Shown here one piece after another: positions 1-9,723 of a DNA stretch of 48,374 nt (positions within the stretch are counted from its first letter, which is position 1; each line of letters opens with the position of its first letter). Origin of the DNA: Kiritimatiellia bacterium. Its GTDB lineage: Bacteria > Verrucomicrobiota > Kiritimatiellia > JAQICX01. The translations under genes were made by a program, and so were the position numbers. The notes under the pieces were generated by a model that was given only the letters and a program-made list of their open reading frames with translations, was not told the DNA's origin and made no database searches. Where the stretch lies: contig JAQICX010000181.1 of NCBI GenBank assembly GCA_027858345.1, positions 1 to 48,374 on the forward strand. Direction: 5' to 3'.

Positions 1-578
1 GCGGTGTCGCGCGGGAGGTGCGAGAACGAGACCCACTTAAAAGACTGCGTATTCCATTCGCGCTGGTCCTGAAGTTCCTGGTAGCCGAACGGGATCGTGA
101 TACCGACCCCCTCCGAACCTTCTGCGGACAGCAGTAGCCGCAACGCATCGCCTCTGGAAATAAAGCCTCCGGGCGTCTTGTCCACCGGGAAGAGTTTTGC
201 TTCGCTGTCGTTGATGGACCAGTTGACCTTGTCGATAAAGGCTCTCGTGGAAACGCCAAAACTATGCGAGACTTTCAGGCTGCCATCGGGAAGCGTCGTA
301 CTGGTGAGCGTAAGCTCCCCGTTCTCCCCCGCCTTCAGGACCGCCTGAGCTCCATTTGCGTATTTCAGATAGGCGCAGTAGTTGGTCACGTTGACCGTCA
401 CGGGTTTCTGCGCACTCTGGCCTTCTTTGAATATCATCGGATACGAGAGTTTGATCGTGCCGACGGGCTCCTTTGCCTTCAGCTCAATGCCATTGGCTTC
501 AAGATTCAGTTCGAGGGCCGAGGCGGAAACCGCCGCAAGACCCAGTGCTATCATGATTATCGATGTGTGTTTGTTCAT
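1..578 (-). CDS. Partial secreted protein, N-terminal part (runs off left edge)
   Basis: Reverse strand from ATG at 578-576 is open to position 1: MNKHTSIIMIALGLAAVSASALELNLEANGIELKAKEPVGTIKLSYPMIFKEGQSAQKPVTVNVTNYC...; clear signal peptide. Absent from the ORF track because it has no stop in the window. Confidence 0.75.
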   Translation of the reverse strand, partial: MNKHTSIIMIALGLAAVSASALELNLEANGIELKAKEPVGTIKLSYPMIFKEGQSAQKPVTVNVTNYCAYLKYANGAQAVLKAGENGELTLTSTTLPDGSLKVSHSFGVSTRAFIDKVNWSINDSEAKLFPVDKTPGGFISRGDALRLLLSAEGSEGVGITIPFGYQELQDQREWNTQSFKWVSFSHLPRDT

Positions 579-691
579 TTTGTTTTCTTTTTTCTGAATT
601 ATAATGTCTGCGGGCGTCTATTCCGCCCGCAGACTGTTGTTGAAATCTTGCCACGCCGAGCCCAGATGGATTCGACGCGACATCATGTGAA

Positions 692-3400
692 TCAGCGTAC
701 GATAAGAAGCGTGCCTAACGAGGTGGCCGTCGCCGTCACCGTCCAGCCGGTTGTGTCATCGCCTGTCGTCGTCAGAATATAGCCGGTGGTTTTCGTCAGC
801 GCGCTGGTAAACGACGTCGCCGTCGCAGAGACCGTGATGACATCCCAGCTTGTCCCGGCGGCGACTCGCTCCCCGCTCTCTGGAACGAGTTCCAGCATGC
901 CAGTCAGCGTCAGCGGTGAAGTCACATTGAAAACAAGCGCGTCGTTCTGTCCGCCGGTTGCCTTCAGGTCCAACACGTACTGTGCGTTAGCATCCGCGGT
1001 GAATGCCGTGGCGGACACGGTGTTCGTGCCATAGCCGATTCCGCTGATGCTCTGGGGCTCCAGCACCGCCGTGGCCGCGAGATGCATTGCCTTGGTCGAG
1101 CTCAACGTGCCATGGCCCTTCACATGACGCTCCACGGTTGCAACCGATTCCGAGCCAGGATTGTACCGCAAGGTTGAGTTGTTGCGGAGGATCACCTGAT
1201 TGGCGGCATCGCCCAGCATTTCGTTTCTGGCAGGCAACTCGTTATTACCGATGGTCAACATGCAACTTGCCTGCAAACTTTGTCCGACCCCGACGTATAC
1301 ATCGCCGCGGAACGTGCTGTTCGTGTTCAGGAACGAAGGATAGAAGTTGCAATACTGATCCCCATTCGCATTTAAATAGATTTCGACGGGAGACCCTTCG
1401 GATCCGCCTGTGATTGCAGCATAAAACGGAGCGCCAAGACCGTAGGCCGTGTTTTTCTGGAACACCAGCGTCTGCTTGAGCTCCATCGTCAAACCGTAGT
1501 CGCCACTGGCGTTGCCGAATCTGAGCCCGCCCAGTTGCGACGTAGCCACAATGTAGTTCGTGCCGGTGGCGTCAGCATCAAACGTCAGGGTCGCCGGACC
1601 GTTCGTCGCCGTGACTGCAACCTGCGCTCCGTAGCCCTCGTTCACGGTCATAGCGCTAATGGTTGCATCGTTGGTCAAGTTCAACGTGCGGTTGATGCCG
1701 ACGGTCGGCCAAGATGGGCCTCCAACGTTGACAATGATTTTGTCGCCCTTGAACTGTGGTGTCGTTCTTTCGTAAAACGTATTGATTGTCTAGACGCCTT
1801 CTGCATGCCAATCTGCATTGGTGGCGACCCAGGTGAATGTGTCAGGGGTATTCCAAGGCCGCGTCGTGAAGCTTACCACGTCAGATGACATGCTCTCGCC
1901 CGTGCTGTTCGAAACGGAGTGGCGGACATAGTAAGTCGTGTTGACATTAAGGGTATTCAACTTCAGGCTATAGGCTCCTAGCGTTGTGACCGTAGCTGGA
2001 TACGCCTCAACATGATCCCATGCACCGAAGTCAGACACTTTGTCAACAGTTCCAAAATAGGCACGCAACGTCGCCTCTCCATCCGGTGCAACGCTGATGA
2101 CATCCGCATTGAACGTGGCATTTGTCTCTGCGATCAATGTCGTCGGCAGATTCTGAACGGCGGGATACAGTGTCGTATTCACCTGCCTGGTGGCCGTCAC
2201 CACCCATCCGGCACTCGCATTGCCCGTCGTCTGGAAGCTGTAGAAGGGCGTCTTATAAGACGGGTTGAAGGTAAAAGCCGAGGTCCCGGCCGTCACCGTG
2301 ATAATAGGCCAAGACGTTCCCACGGGAATCTCCTCTAGGGGCTCCATCAGCACTTTGCCCGTATACGTAAATGCGGAGTTGCCGCTGAATGCCACGACAT
2401 CCTTTGTCGTTTCCGTGACATTGATCCGGATCTGTGAATTTGTATGCGTCGTAATGGTGCTCCCTGCTACCGTGATCTTACCAATCGGATTTGAGAACTC
2501 TACGGATGGCTCCAGGGATGATCCATCTCCCAAGACAAGCGTATCCGCATAGGTGATGGTTGTCCAGTCCGTGTTGACACGGAGCCCGCGCACGGTACCC
2601 GTTCCAAGTATACGCCGCTTCAAGCCATCAGAATAACCTTGGCTGACACAAAGGTTCGGCTTTTGATTGCGCAGGATGATCTTGTTGTCGGGATGCCCCA
2701 GCATGCTGTCCGCACCTTTGACTGAACTGTATCCAAGAAACACATACATTTTGCCCTTGGACCCCGTCCCCGTCGCGCCTATATACACATCGCCGCGGAA
2801 CGTGCTATTCGTGTTCATCAGATGAACACGGTATGTGTTCCACTCGTTGTTGTTGACTTCGGTCAGCAGGGAAATGGGATTGCCCTCCGTACCGCCGATG
2901 ATCTTCCCTCTGACGAACATGTAGAGAGAGCCACTATGGTTCCCTGAAAAAATGAGGTTGTCAATGATGTTCAGGGTCAAATCGTCGTCCACCAGACCAT
3001 CCCCGAGGTAGACGTGTTTTCCCGCAGAGTAAATTTTGTTGGTCACCGCAGCAGATGCGGACTCGAATGTCTGCGTGACGACACCCGTCGTCGGCAGACT
3101 CAGCGAACCCCCGCTAACGGATATTCCAGACATCGTGACATTCGTCGTCATCGTAATCGTCGTTGCGTTGGTCGTCACGACCAAATCCCCTGCGATTTCG
3201 GGGAAAACGCGTGATGTGACCGTCGGCGTCCAGACGCCTACCGCATCCCACGATCCGCTGGCACCACCGATCCACGTGAACGTATCCGGTTGAGCATACG
3301 ACGTGATGACTCCCATGGCGAGTGCGAGCGTGAAGACGATGCGTTTGCCCACCGAGGCAAGATGCACAATGCGACTTGTTTTTGCAATGTTGGTTTTCAT
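692..3400 (-). pseudogene. Secreted autotransporter/beta-helix-type repeat protein, interrupted by in-frame TAG at 1790-1792
   Basis: ORFs 1790..3400 (signal peptide MKTNIAKTSRIVHLASVGKRIVFTLALAMGVITSYAQ) and 692..1684 lie in the same frame, and the stretch between them has no stop other than TAG. Repeated units DTFTWIGGASGSWDAVGVW / DTFTWVATNADWHAEGV*; 'NSTFRGDVYIG' occurs in both parts. Confidence 0.75.
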
Positions 3401-3780
3401 TATATTACTCCTCTGCTTGTTGATTTGGGCACCCGTTTTGGATGTCCCATTGAGTTTTGTTTAGGTATGCCATAATCATGCTGGCACCACCTGTTTGTTT
3501 TGGTTACGTTGGCGACACTACTCGTGCATCTAACAACAATTATACATAAAGACGGTGTGAAACTGGTTTTTTCGTGTCCGCACCGTTGTTGGCAAATGTC
3601 ATCTATCGGATGTTCAAGATAGTGTTAGTTAAGTAATCCTATATTGAACTAATGCCGAAGTTTTTCATTCGCCAGTGTTGTGTCATTGTATATAGTATGT
3701 TCTCCTTATGTGTTGGTGCCATTATTGAACAGCTTCCATGCTTCGCCCTTCGGCTACGCATGGACACCGTCGCAGCTCTA

Positions 3781-3823
3781 AAACTACGAAGTAGTTTGTT
3801 TGTAACCCCGTATGTTATACGGG
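3781..3823. repeat. Paired hairpins aaactac-gaa-gtagttt and cccgtat-gtt-atacggg
   Basis: Two perfect 7-bp-stem inverted repeats at 3781-3797 and 3807-3823. Similar paired hairpins occur near the right end (cgactac-gtt-gtagtcg; cccgtatttcatacg). Confidence 0.55.
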
Positions 3824-3885
3824 TAACTATAGCCAAACAAACAAAAAACCTGAAAGTGGCGAACAAAAGTCTCCGCCACGAAAAT

Positions 3886-4170
3886 CGTTGCAGTTGACAC
3901 TCCTGTTTTTTTAGCAACACTATTTATACTTGCCTTCATTTTTTTATTTTTGCATGTAACTTACTGTAACTTATAACTACGGCAATATAACATTTTAAGT
4001 CTAGTTGTCAAGTGAAAAAGACAAAAATTCTGTTTTTATATTTTCTTTAACTAATTTGCAAACTGATTGTCTGATTGACGATGATTCAAAAAAACACTCT
4101 TTATGCTGTCCCAGCTGTTACTTTAATATTAAGGATAGCATCTCTGAATGCAAAATTATTGAGTTCCAAC
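3886..4170 (-). pseudogene. Truncated 5' end of a LacI-family regulator plus its upstream region (diverged copy of 34001-34286)
   Basis: Reverse strand encodes MKASINSVAKKTGVSTAT then loses similarity; 34054 encodes MKASINSVAKKAGVSTATVSRVLND. Upstream ~240 bp is alignable by eye, including TTGACA...TATATT and 'aaggatagcatctctgaatgcaaaattattgagt'. Confidence 0.75.
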
Positions 4171-4295
4171 GATTTCATCCCCGCCAACAAGTTTGGAGCA
4201 GTTGAAAGTCCTTCAGGAGGAAATTTTATTACAAAAAGTCACTTGTAAAGCATATTAATGAATCCTGTTGTGTCGCGGGCATGATTCCCGTTCAA

Positions 4296-4781
4296 TCATC
4301 TTTCCATCAAGTTCCTGCATGCCACAATATGGTTCGCCCGTTTCCGGATGATAAATTTCACAGAATGAACAATATCTTTCTTTTGAACCCTACTCATTGC
4401 TTCAAACTGTTCTTTATCGGCAACACCAAAAATTACAGCAAATGCATATCCAAGACTTTTCTGCCTAATTTTATTATCATCTTCAGAAAGAGACAGTACC
4501 TTACTAAATTTGTTTACAATTTTATATGCATTATAATATAGACAATAGAAGATAGGGCTTTTGACTTTTAAATCCTGAAAATATTCAATACCACTAGATG
4601 CAAGATTAGGACTTGCAAAGACTTTAGGATACCCAGCTATGTCTAGCCCTTTTCCTTTCAAAAAGAGTAAAACTATCACAAGACAAGACGGCTCGACAGG
4701 CCGCCAGCCCTTATCTCTTAACTCCTGCCCCTTGTCAGCTAACTCTTGTCTCAGCGAACGGAAGTGAGCCCGCTTCCCCAT
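4296..4781 (-). CDS. Hypothetical ORF, probably degenerate/composite
   Basis: 161-aa ORF; N-terminus overlaps the 3' end of the GH32 gene; no recognised domain. Confidence 0.25.
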   Translation of the reverse strand: MGKRAHFRSLRQELADKGQELRDKGWRPVEPSCLVIVLLFLKGKGLDIAGYPKVFASPNLASSGIEYFQDLKVKSPIFYCLYYNAYKIVNKFSKVLSLSEDDNKIRQKSLGYAFAVIFGVADKEQFEAMSRVQKKDIVHSVKFIIRKRANHIVACRNLMER

Positions 4782-6028
4782 ATTGATCTTAATGCATTAA
4801 CCTGAACCTCACCATCAGAGCACACAGCAAGAACATCATCATTTATCGGCAAATAGCAGAAACTTAGCACCTTCTCTCCTTCTGAAACAAAAATTTCCAC
4901 CGAAACTCTATCCACCAATATTCTAACTTCCTCTTTCATTGAACAGCATAAATCTTTATCAAATGCTTTTAATGTTCCACCTGTCAAGCTGCAAAGAGTA
5001 ATACCACCTTTTGATACAGTCACTTCTCTCTGTTTGTCTGAAGGTTTAATAATTATATCTGCACAGTCAATAGGTTCATCATCAGAATATAACTCTTTTA
5101 TTTCATCAATAGGATAACGAAAAACTTTGATTCCATCAGAACAATTTTTCAGAGATAATTCGCATGGGAAATTCATCTGCTGATCAAAAGGCATTTCAGG
5201 ATAGCGTTCCTGATCCTCTGTCTCCGTATTACGCATCCATACAAGTTGAACAATCCGTTCACCAACATTATTCCAGGTTTGAGTTGCATAAAAATTATTT
5301 CCGAAATCACCCTTTTGAATATCTGTTTCAGGAACAAATGCATTGCCATCAAAGTCCCCCACAAGATAATCACCCTTGCCATCCACTAGTACCCATTTTT
5401 CGTCGTCAGTATCCTCAACTGTGAGCTTAAAGAGATCTGGACATTCAAAAAAAGAACCAAGACTGCTTCTGCGTTCCCAGTTAACCAGATCATCTGATGC
5501 AAAAAACAGATATATTCCATCATGATTTTCGGCATCCTCTGTGTTTTCAGGAGCACGGCACCACAGCACAAGTATCCACTTTCCGCTTTCTGTATGAAAA
5601 AATACTTTTGGGTCTCTATTACCAGGCATTATCTCCGGAATAACCGGTTCGTCCTGAAAAGGCTCCCAAGTTCTGCCCTTATCTGTACTGACATACATAT
5701 ACTGTCCCCATGTACTGAGGCCGGTAAAAAATGCTGCCAGTGTTTTATCTGCTCCAGACTGAAGCCCCAAAACATTATCAAAATCTACAACTGCCGATCC
5801 TGACCATGTTTCACCATAAACATTATTTGCCGGAATAGCCATGCCAAGATCATCCCAATGAAGCAGATCAGTACTGACAGCATGCCCCCACCCTTTTATT
5901 TCTCCAGGTGGTACAAATTGATAAAACATATGATATTCGCCATCATGATACAACAACCCATTGGGATCATTTAACCAACCTGACTTGGCTGTGAAATGAA
6001 ACTGCGGCCTTAATTTTTCATTATACAT
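4751..6028 (-). CDS. Glycoside hydrolase family 32 (fructosidase/levanase/sucrose-hydrolase type)
   Basis: Motifs FHFTAKSGWLNDPNGLLYHDGEYHMFYQ, NRDPKVFFH, ECPDLF; 425 aa, no obvious signal peptide. Confidence 0.93.
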   Translation of the reverse strand: MYNEKLRPQFHFTAKSGWLNDPNGLLYHDGEYHMFYQFVPPGEIKGWGHAVSTDLLHWDDLGMAIPANNVYGETWSGSAVVDFDNVLGLQSGADKTLAAFFTGLSTWGQYMYVSTDKGRTWEPFQDEPVIPEIMPGNRDPKVFFHTESGKWILVLWCRAPENTEDAENHDGIYLFFASDDLVNWERRSSLGSFFECPDLFKLTVEDTDDEKWVLVDGKGDYLVGDFDGNAFVPETDIQKGDFGNNFYATQTWNNVGERIVQLVWMRNTETEDQERYPEMPFDQQMNFPCELSLKNCSDGIKVFRYPIDEIKELYSDDEPIDCADIIIKPSDKQREVTVSKGGITLCSLTGGTLKAFDKDLCCSMKEEVRILVDRVSVEIFVSEGEKVLSFCYLPINDDVLAVCSDGEVQVNALRSIWGSGLTSVR

Positions 6029-6244
6029 CTATTTATCCTATCTTGTGTACGGTTTTTCCCGTAATCCCAATGTGGGAAAACTGTTTTTTATTGTTTTGAA
6101 GAATATAATAAACCATAAGAGCTGTCAAATTCAAAAACTAAATAGGCAACACTTTTCTGTACAAATTTTAAATTTAATTCTATTTTCTCATTTTTATCCT
6201 GAGAGTCGGATAAAGCGTACAGCACTAGTAACACATCCTTAACC

Positions 6245-6466
6245 TTAATATTTCTTCGGGCGGATAGACATCTCCTCCTTTGTTCCTGCTTTTATTTTTC
6301 CTTTGAGTCTCTGGCTTACCGTATAAGTCTTTTTGCTCTTTTTATTGCAGGCCGTACCCCGTTCGTAAATGTAAATATCACCATTAGGGCGTTTTTCACG
6401 CCGCTTTTGCATGTCAGCGAAGCATGGAAGCTTTTTAATTTTAATTGCCATTACGCAACGCTTCAT
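6245..6466 (-). pseudogene. Possible N-terminal remnant of a transposase-like protein
   Basis: Short 73-aa ORF: MAIKIKKLPCFADMQKRREKRPNGDIYIYERGTACNKKSKKTYTVSQRLKGKIKAG; truncated. Weak family recognition only. Confidence 0.3.
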
Positions 6467-6564
6467 TCAGTCGTCGAACACGAGCAAAAAATGCACACGT
6501 AAACTGCTGGCGGAGTTTCTAGAAATTTTAATTCGCGGGGAAGAAAAGCCTATCAGGTTCAAGT

Positions 6565-8952
6565 TTATCTGATTCCTTCTATATGTTGTGCTAGTGGTGC
6601 AAGTGTGGTGCCACCGGTCAACGAGTAAGGAGTATCTCCGAAGTTGACGGTTACAACAACTCCATTTGCGAAGCGTGTTTGCTGGACGGTGTGGTCGGAT
6701 GTCAACCACTCATGTGATAGCATTTCTGAATAACCTGTTGCGCGTGCGACCACAGTTGCTGTCTGGTAGCTTTTTACGAATCGCTCCTTGTTTTCGTTCC
6801 AAATTTTACGATCAAACATGAACATTGGTGGTGTGCCGTAGAGGGCGTTCCATAGATCTCTCCGATCCCACAACTTTGGTAGTTTGTTATTGTAATCACC
6901 CCAATACCACTGAGATACCACACAGTCGTGGTAGACTAGTTCCCAAAGAGGCAATCGATAAAAGGATCCCGTTTGAAATTTAGCAACTTTTTCTGGAACC
7001 TCATTCCATATCTGCATCATATTTCGTCCAGAGTCTGGAACGCGGTATGGACCTAGACTAAGCATCCCTTCGAAGTAGTGGACAAATGGTACAGCTGCGT
7101 CATGCCCCGTTTCGCTTCCACAGACCAGACCGGATCCTTCGCTGATGTATTGAAGCAGTTCCATCTTAAATTGTTTACTCTCGGTACGCGTCATAGGGTG
7201 ATTTGGATGATAACATTCGCGCCATGGACTAGCGGTGGTTGTGTCAATAAATCGGCAGCGGTAGGAGTGGGTTGCCAGTTCAAGCGGAATTCGTCGTTTT
7301 GCATAGGCTACGGCTTGCCGGTCGCATAGCGTACCGCACGAGATCATTTCCCCATTCTTTGCTTCGACTTTCCAACCGCGTACCCATTCGCCGTTGGCAC
7401 CAATCATTAGATCATCGTTCTTCCATGCATCGCTAGTCCAATCTGGATGAAGCCATCTGATGTTTGGAAAGTTCTCCGGGTTCATGGCGTCCTGATAAAT
7501 ATCGTAGCGGCTGGTTAATACGCCCATCTCGTTCAATGTTTTGATCTGTTCTGGAGGCAGGGCGGAACTCCATAGAATGCGTTTAATGCCGAGCTTCTGT
7601 AATTCATTGCACCACGTGGAGGCATCTTTGTCCCAGCACCAGATGTTTACGGCGCCAACAAGTAAATCCACGGCAGGGATGGCTTTGCGCTTGTCGGCCA
7701 GTGTTTTGAAAAGTCCTGTTTTTTTTGCATACTCGCGATAGCGTTTGGTCATGGCTATATAGTTACCTTTATCGAAAATGACATATCTTATGATGCGCTT
7801 TGGTCCAAAATGTTGTTTCTGTGACACCCACTCCGGAGCGAGGACGAGTAGTCCATTTTGCCTTAGAATTGAGACCTCTGCGTCGTCAGGAGTCTCAATG
7901 ACTGCCATCCACCCCGCCTCGCCTTCTACTGCTCCGTACCATGGCATGCAAAGTCCATGACCAGCATATAAGGAATAATGCATAGATGGAAGCGACTCGT
8001 CATCGGTTGGATAACTGATGCCCTCGTTGACAGGAATAATTAGCAATTGACCCTTGGCGGACGTGAATGGAACCGGCCAGTCGAGCGAGTCATTCATTTC
8101 ATTTTTGGAATCGATGGAAACTATGACCTCGGGGGCGTCCCCGTCGAGCGATACACTTGCTGTTATGTTGCACATTGACAAAGAGTCAAGAAGTTTTAAA
8201 TATATTGTACGTTTGTTGGCTTTTACATCAAGGACTATCATATGGACATTATCCGTCCTCTGAACCCACACTTTGTTCGTGCGTTTATCTTTCACAGAAA
8301 AAGAGGCATCGGCGGTGCGGAGGCTCACTTCAATGGTTGCATTGCGGATAGTCACCTCAGCCGGCAGGCCCTGTGTACGAAGTGTTACAAGACTTCCTTG
8401 ATGCGTCAGAGAGAAATCGTCACACCAGATGTTGGCGGGACCATCGCCGATGAGGCGAGGCCAAATTGTTGTGACTCCCTGTGGAACTACGAAACGGGAG
8501 CACAGGGAAACCCATCCTTCAGTTTCTCGTGTTGTTTGCTTGCCATGAGCCCAGTCTATGGTTTTGCCGTCTGCATTACGGGTAACGACACCAAGAGTTA
8601 CACTACCTGCACCCTGAAAACGAACCCAGGCCGTTAATTCATAGATATCACCAGGTTGGACTTCCATGCTAAGTGAATGTCCAAGGCTCCAGTCTTTCTG
8701 TCCGGTATGTTCGATGCGCAGTGCCTGTGTTCCTTCGTGGTATTCGGTTGAGTCGAGGATAGCTCGTGCGGCACCGTCTTCCCGCATCCAGAGCGTGTTC
8801 CATCCATTGGTGCCATTCTCAAAATTTCCATTTACTAAAAGGTTCTTTTTCTGGACATCAACTTTATTTGGAGTCTGAGCAAAGAGAGCCCCTAAGCATA
8901 AATTCAGACAACATATTATTGGTATTACGTATTTCATTGTGATTACTTTCAT
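6565..8952 (-). CDS. Secreted glycoside-hydrolase-like protein with N-terminal CBM4/9-like domain
   Basis: Signal peptide MKYVIPIICCLNLCLGALFAQ; 'NLLVNGNFENGTNGWNTLW' typical of CBM4/9-like modules; large C-terminal region resembling a GH TIM-barrel (family not assigned). Confidence 0.65.
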   Translation of the reverse strand: MKVITMKYVIPIICCLNLCLGALFAQTPNKVDVQKKNLLVNGNFENGTNGWNTLWMREDGAARAILDSTEYHEGTQALRIEHTGQKDWSLGHSLSMEVQPGDIYELTAWVRFQGAGSVTLGVVTRNADGKTIDWAHGKQTTRETEGWVSLCSRFVVPQGVTTIWPRLIGDGPANIWCDDFSLTHQGSLVTLRTQGLPAEVTIRNATIEVSLRTADASFSVKDKRTNKVWVQRTDNVHMIVLDVKANKRTIYLKLLDSLSMCNITASVSLDGDAPEVIVSIDSKNEMNDSLDWPVPFTSAKGQLLIIPVNEGISYPTDDESLPSMHYSLYAGHGLCMPWYGAVEGEAGWMAVIETPDDAEVSILRQNGLLVLAPEWVSQKQHFGPKRIIRYVIFDKGNYIAMTKRYREYAKKTGLFKTLADKRKAIPAVDLLVGAVNIWCWDKDASTWCNELQKLGIKRILWSSALPPEQIKTLNEMGVLTSRYDIYQDAMNPENFPNIRWLHPDWTSDAWKNDDLMIGANGEWVRGWKVEAKNGEMISCGTLCDRQAVAYAKRRIPLELATHSYRCRFIDTTTASPWRECYHPNHPMTRTESKQFKMELLQYISEGSGLVCGSETGHDAAVPFVHYFEGMLSLGPYRVPDSGRNMMQIWNEVPEKVAKFQTGSFYRLPLWELVYHDCVVSQWYWGDYNNKLPKLWDRRDLWNALYGTPPMFMFDRKIWNENKERFVKSYQTATVVARATGYSEMLSHEWLTSDHTVQQTRFANGVVVTVNFGDTPYSLTGGTTLAPLAQHIEGIR

Positions 8953-9248
8953 ACTTCTTTCCCTTTTTTGTTATGGTTCTGTCAAAAGTTTCATACTTTT
9001 TTCAGAGCTGTTTTGTTATATTATTCATGTGTAGTTCTGCTGTTGAGCCACATTATAAACAATGTGGTTGGAGACTACGCGCTAAATTTTATCAATAGCT
9101 GGGACACTTCCAAATATTTGCCTTTGAGCGGTAGTTTGTTGTTAAAACCAGTTTTTAAAGAGCTGTTTATAACAATTCTTCCTCTAAAGTTAAGTATATT
9201 ATATGGTGTTTTGCAAAAAATGCAACTTTTATTTGGGTGAATAAATAA

Positions 9249-9472
9249 AAAACCTTAATTTTTCGGTTGCCTACAATTATGACAATGAGGACATTGTCGC
9301 TCCCGTTTTTCCAAGATAACGGTTGTTTGTATACAGGGAGCGACAACGTCCTCGTTGTCATAAAATATAATTTTCAACTTTATCACCCAAAACGGCAAAA
9401 GTTGAAATACTAACACTTGATTTTGTTGGTTCAAACAGATATTTTCTTGTCCAACCGAAAAACTAAGGATAA
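9249..9472. repeat. Nested inverted-repeat element (28-bp inner arms, ~18-bp outer arms)
   Basis: Inner arms 9277-9304 (ttatgacaatgaggacattgtcgctccc) and 9336-9363 (gggagcgacaacgtcctcgttgtcataa) complementary except 2 positions; outer arms ccttaatttttcggttg (9253-9269) and caaccgaaaaactaagg (~9453-9469). Confidence 0.7.
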
Positions 9473-9723
9473 AAAAGTTGAAGTGATTGGTAAGATGCTC
9501 ACTTCCTCCTACGTTCCTACGGTGTGACACAGTCGTTCGCCGAGCCCAGTCAAACAACAGTCAAACAAATTTAGTTCCGTGACCTGCATTGCAAATATAC
9601 TTCAATTTAATCACTTACGGAATCTCCATTACAAAAATAATGGAAATTTATAAAATACTGGTTGACAAATTATCAATAGGTATTATACAATATAACCATT
9701 TAAATTATTTGAGGGGAAATTGA

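Noticed and set aside
1790-1792. Genome-wide TAG recoding
   Set aside because: Other genes in the window end with TAG (e.g. 13339..14232), so local mutation is simpler.
97-3293. Numerous + strand ORFs (e.g. 264..782, 786..1034, 1087..1413, 2012..2338)
   Set aside because: Antisense to convincing minus-strand secreted-protein frames; low-complexity, Cys/Arg-rich translations without domains.
3639-3920. 93-aa minus ORF at 3639..3920
   Set aside because: Covers hairpin repeats and the truncated lacI end in another frame; looks like translated repeat DNA.
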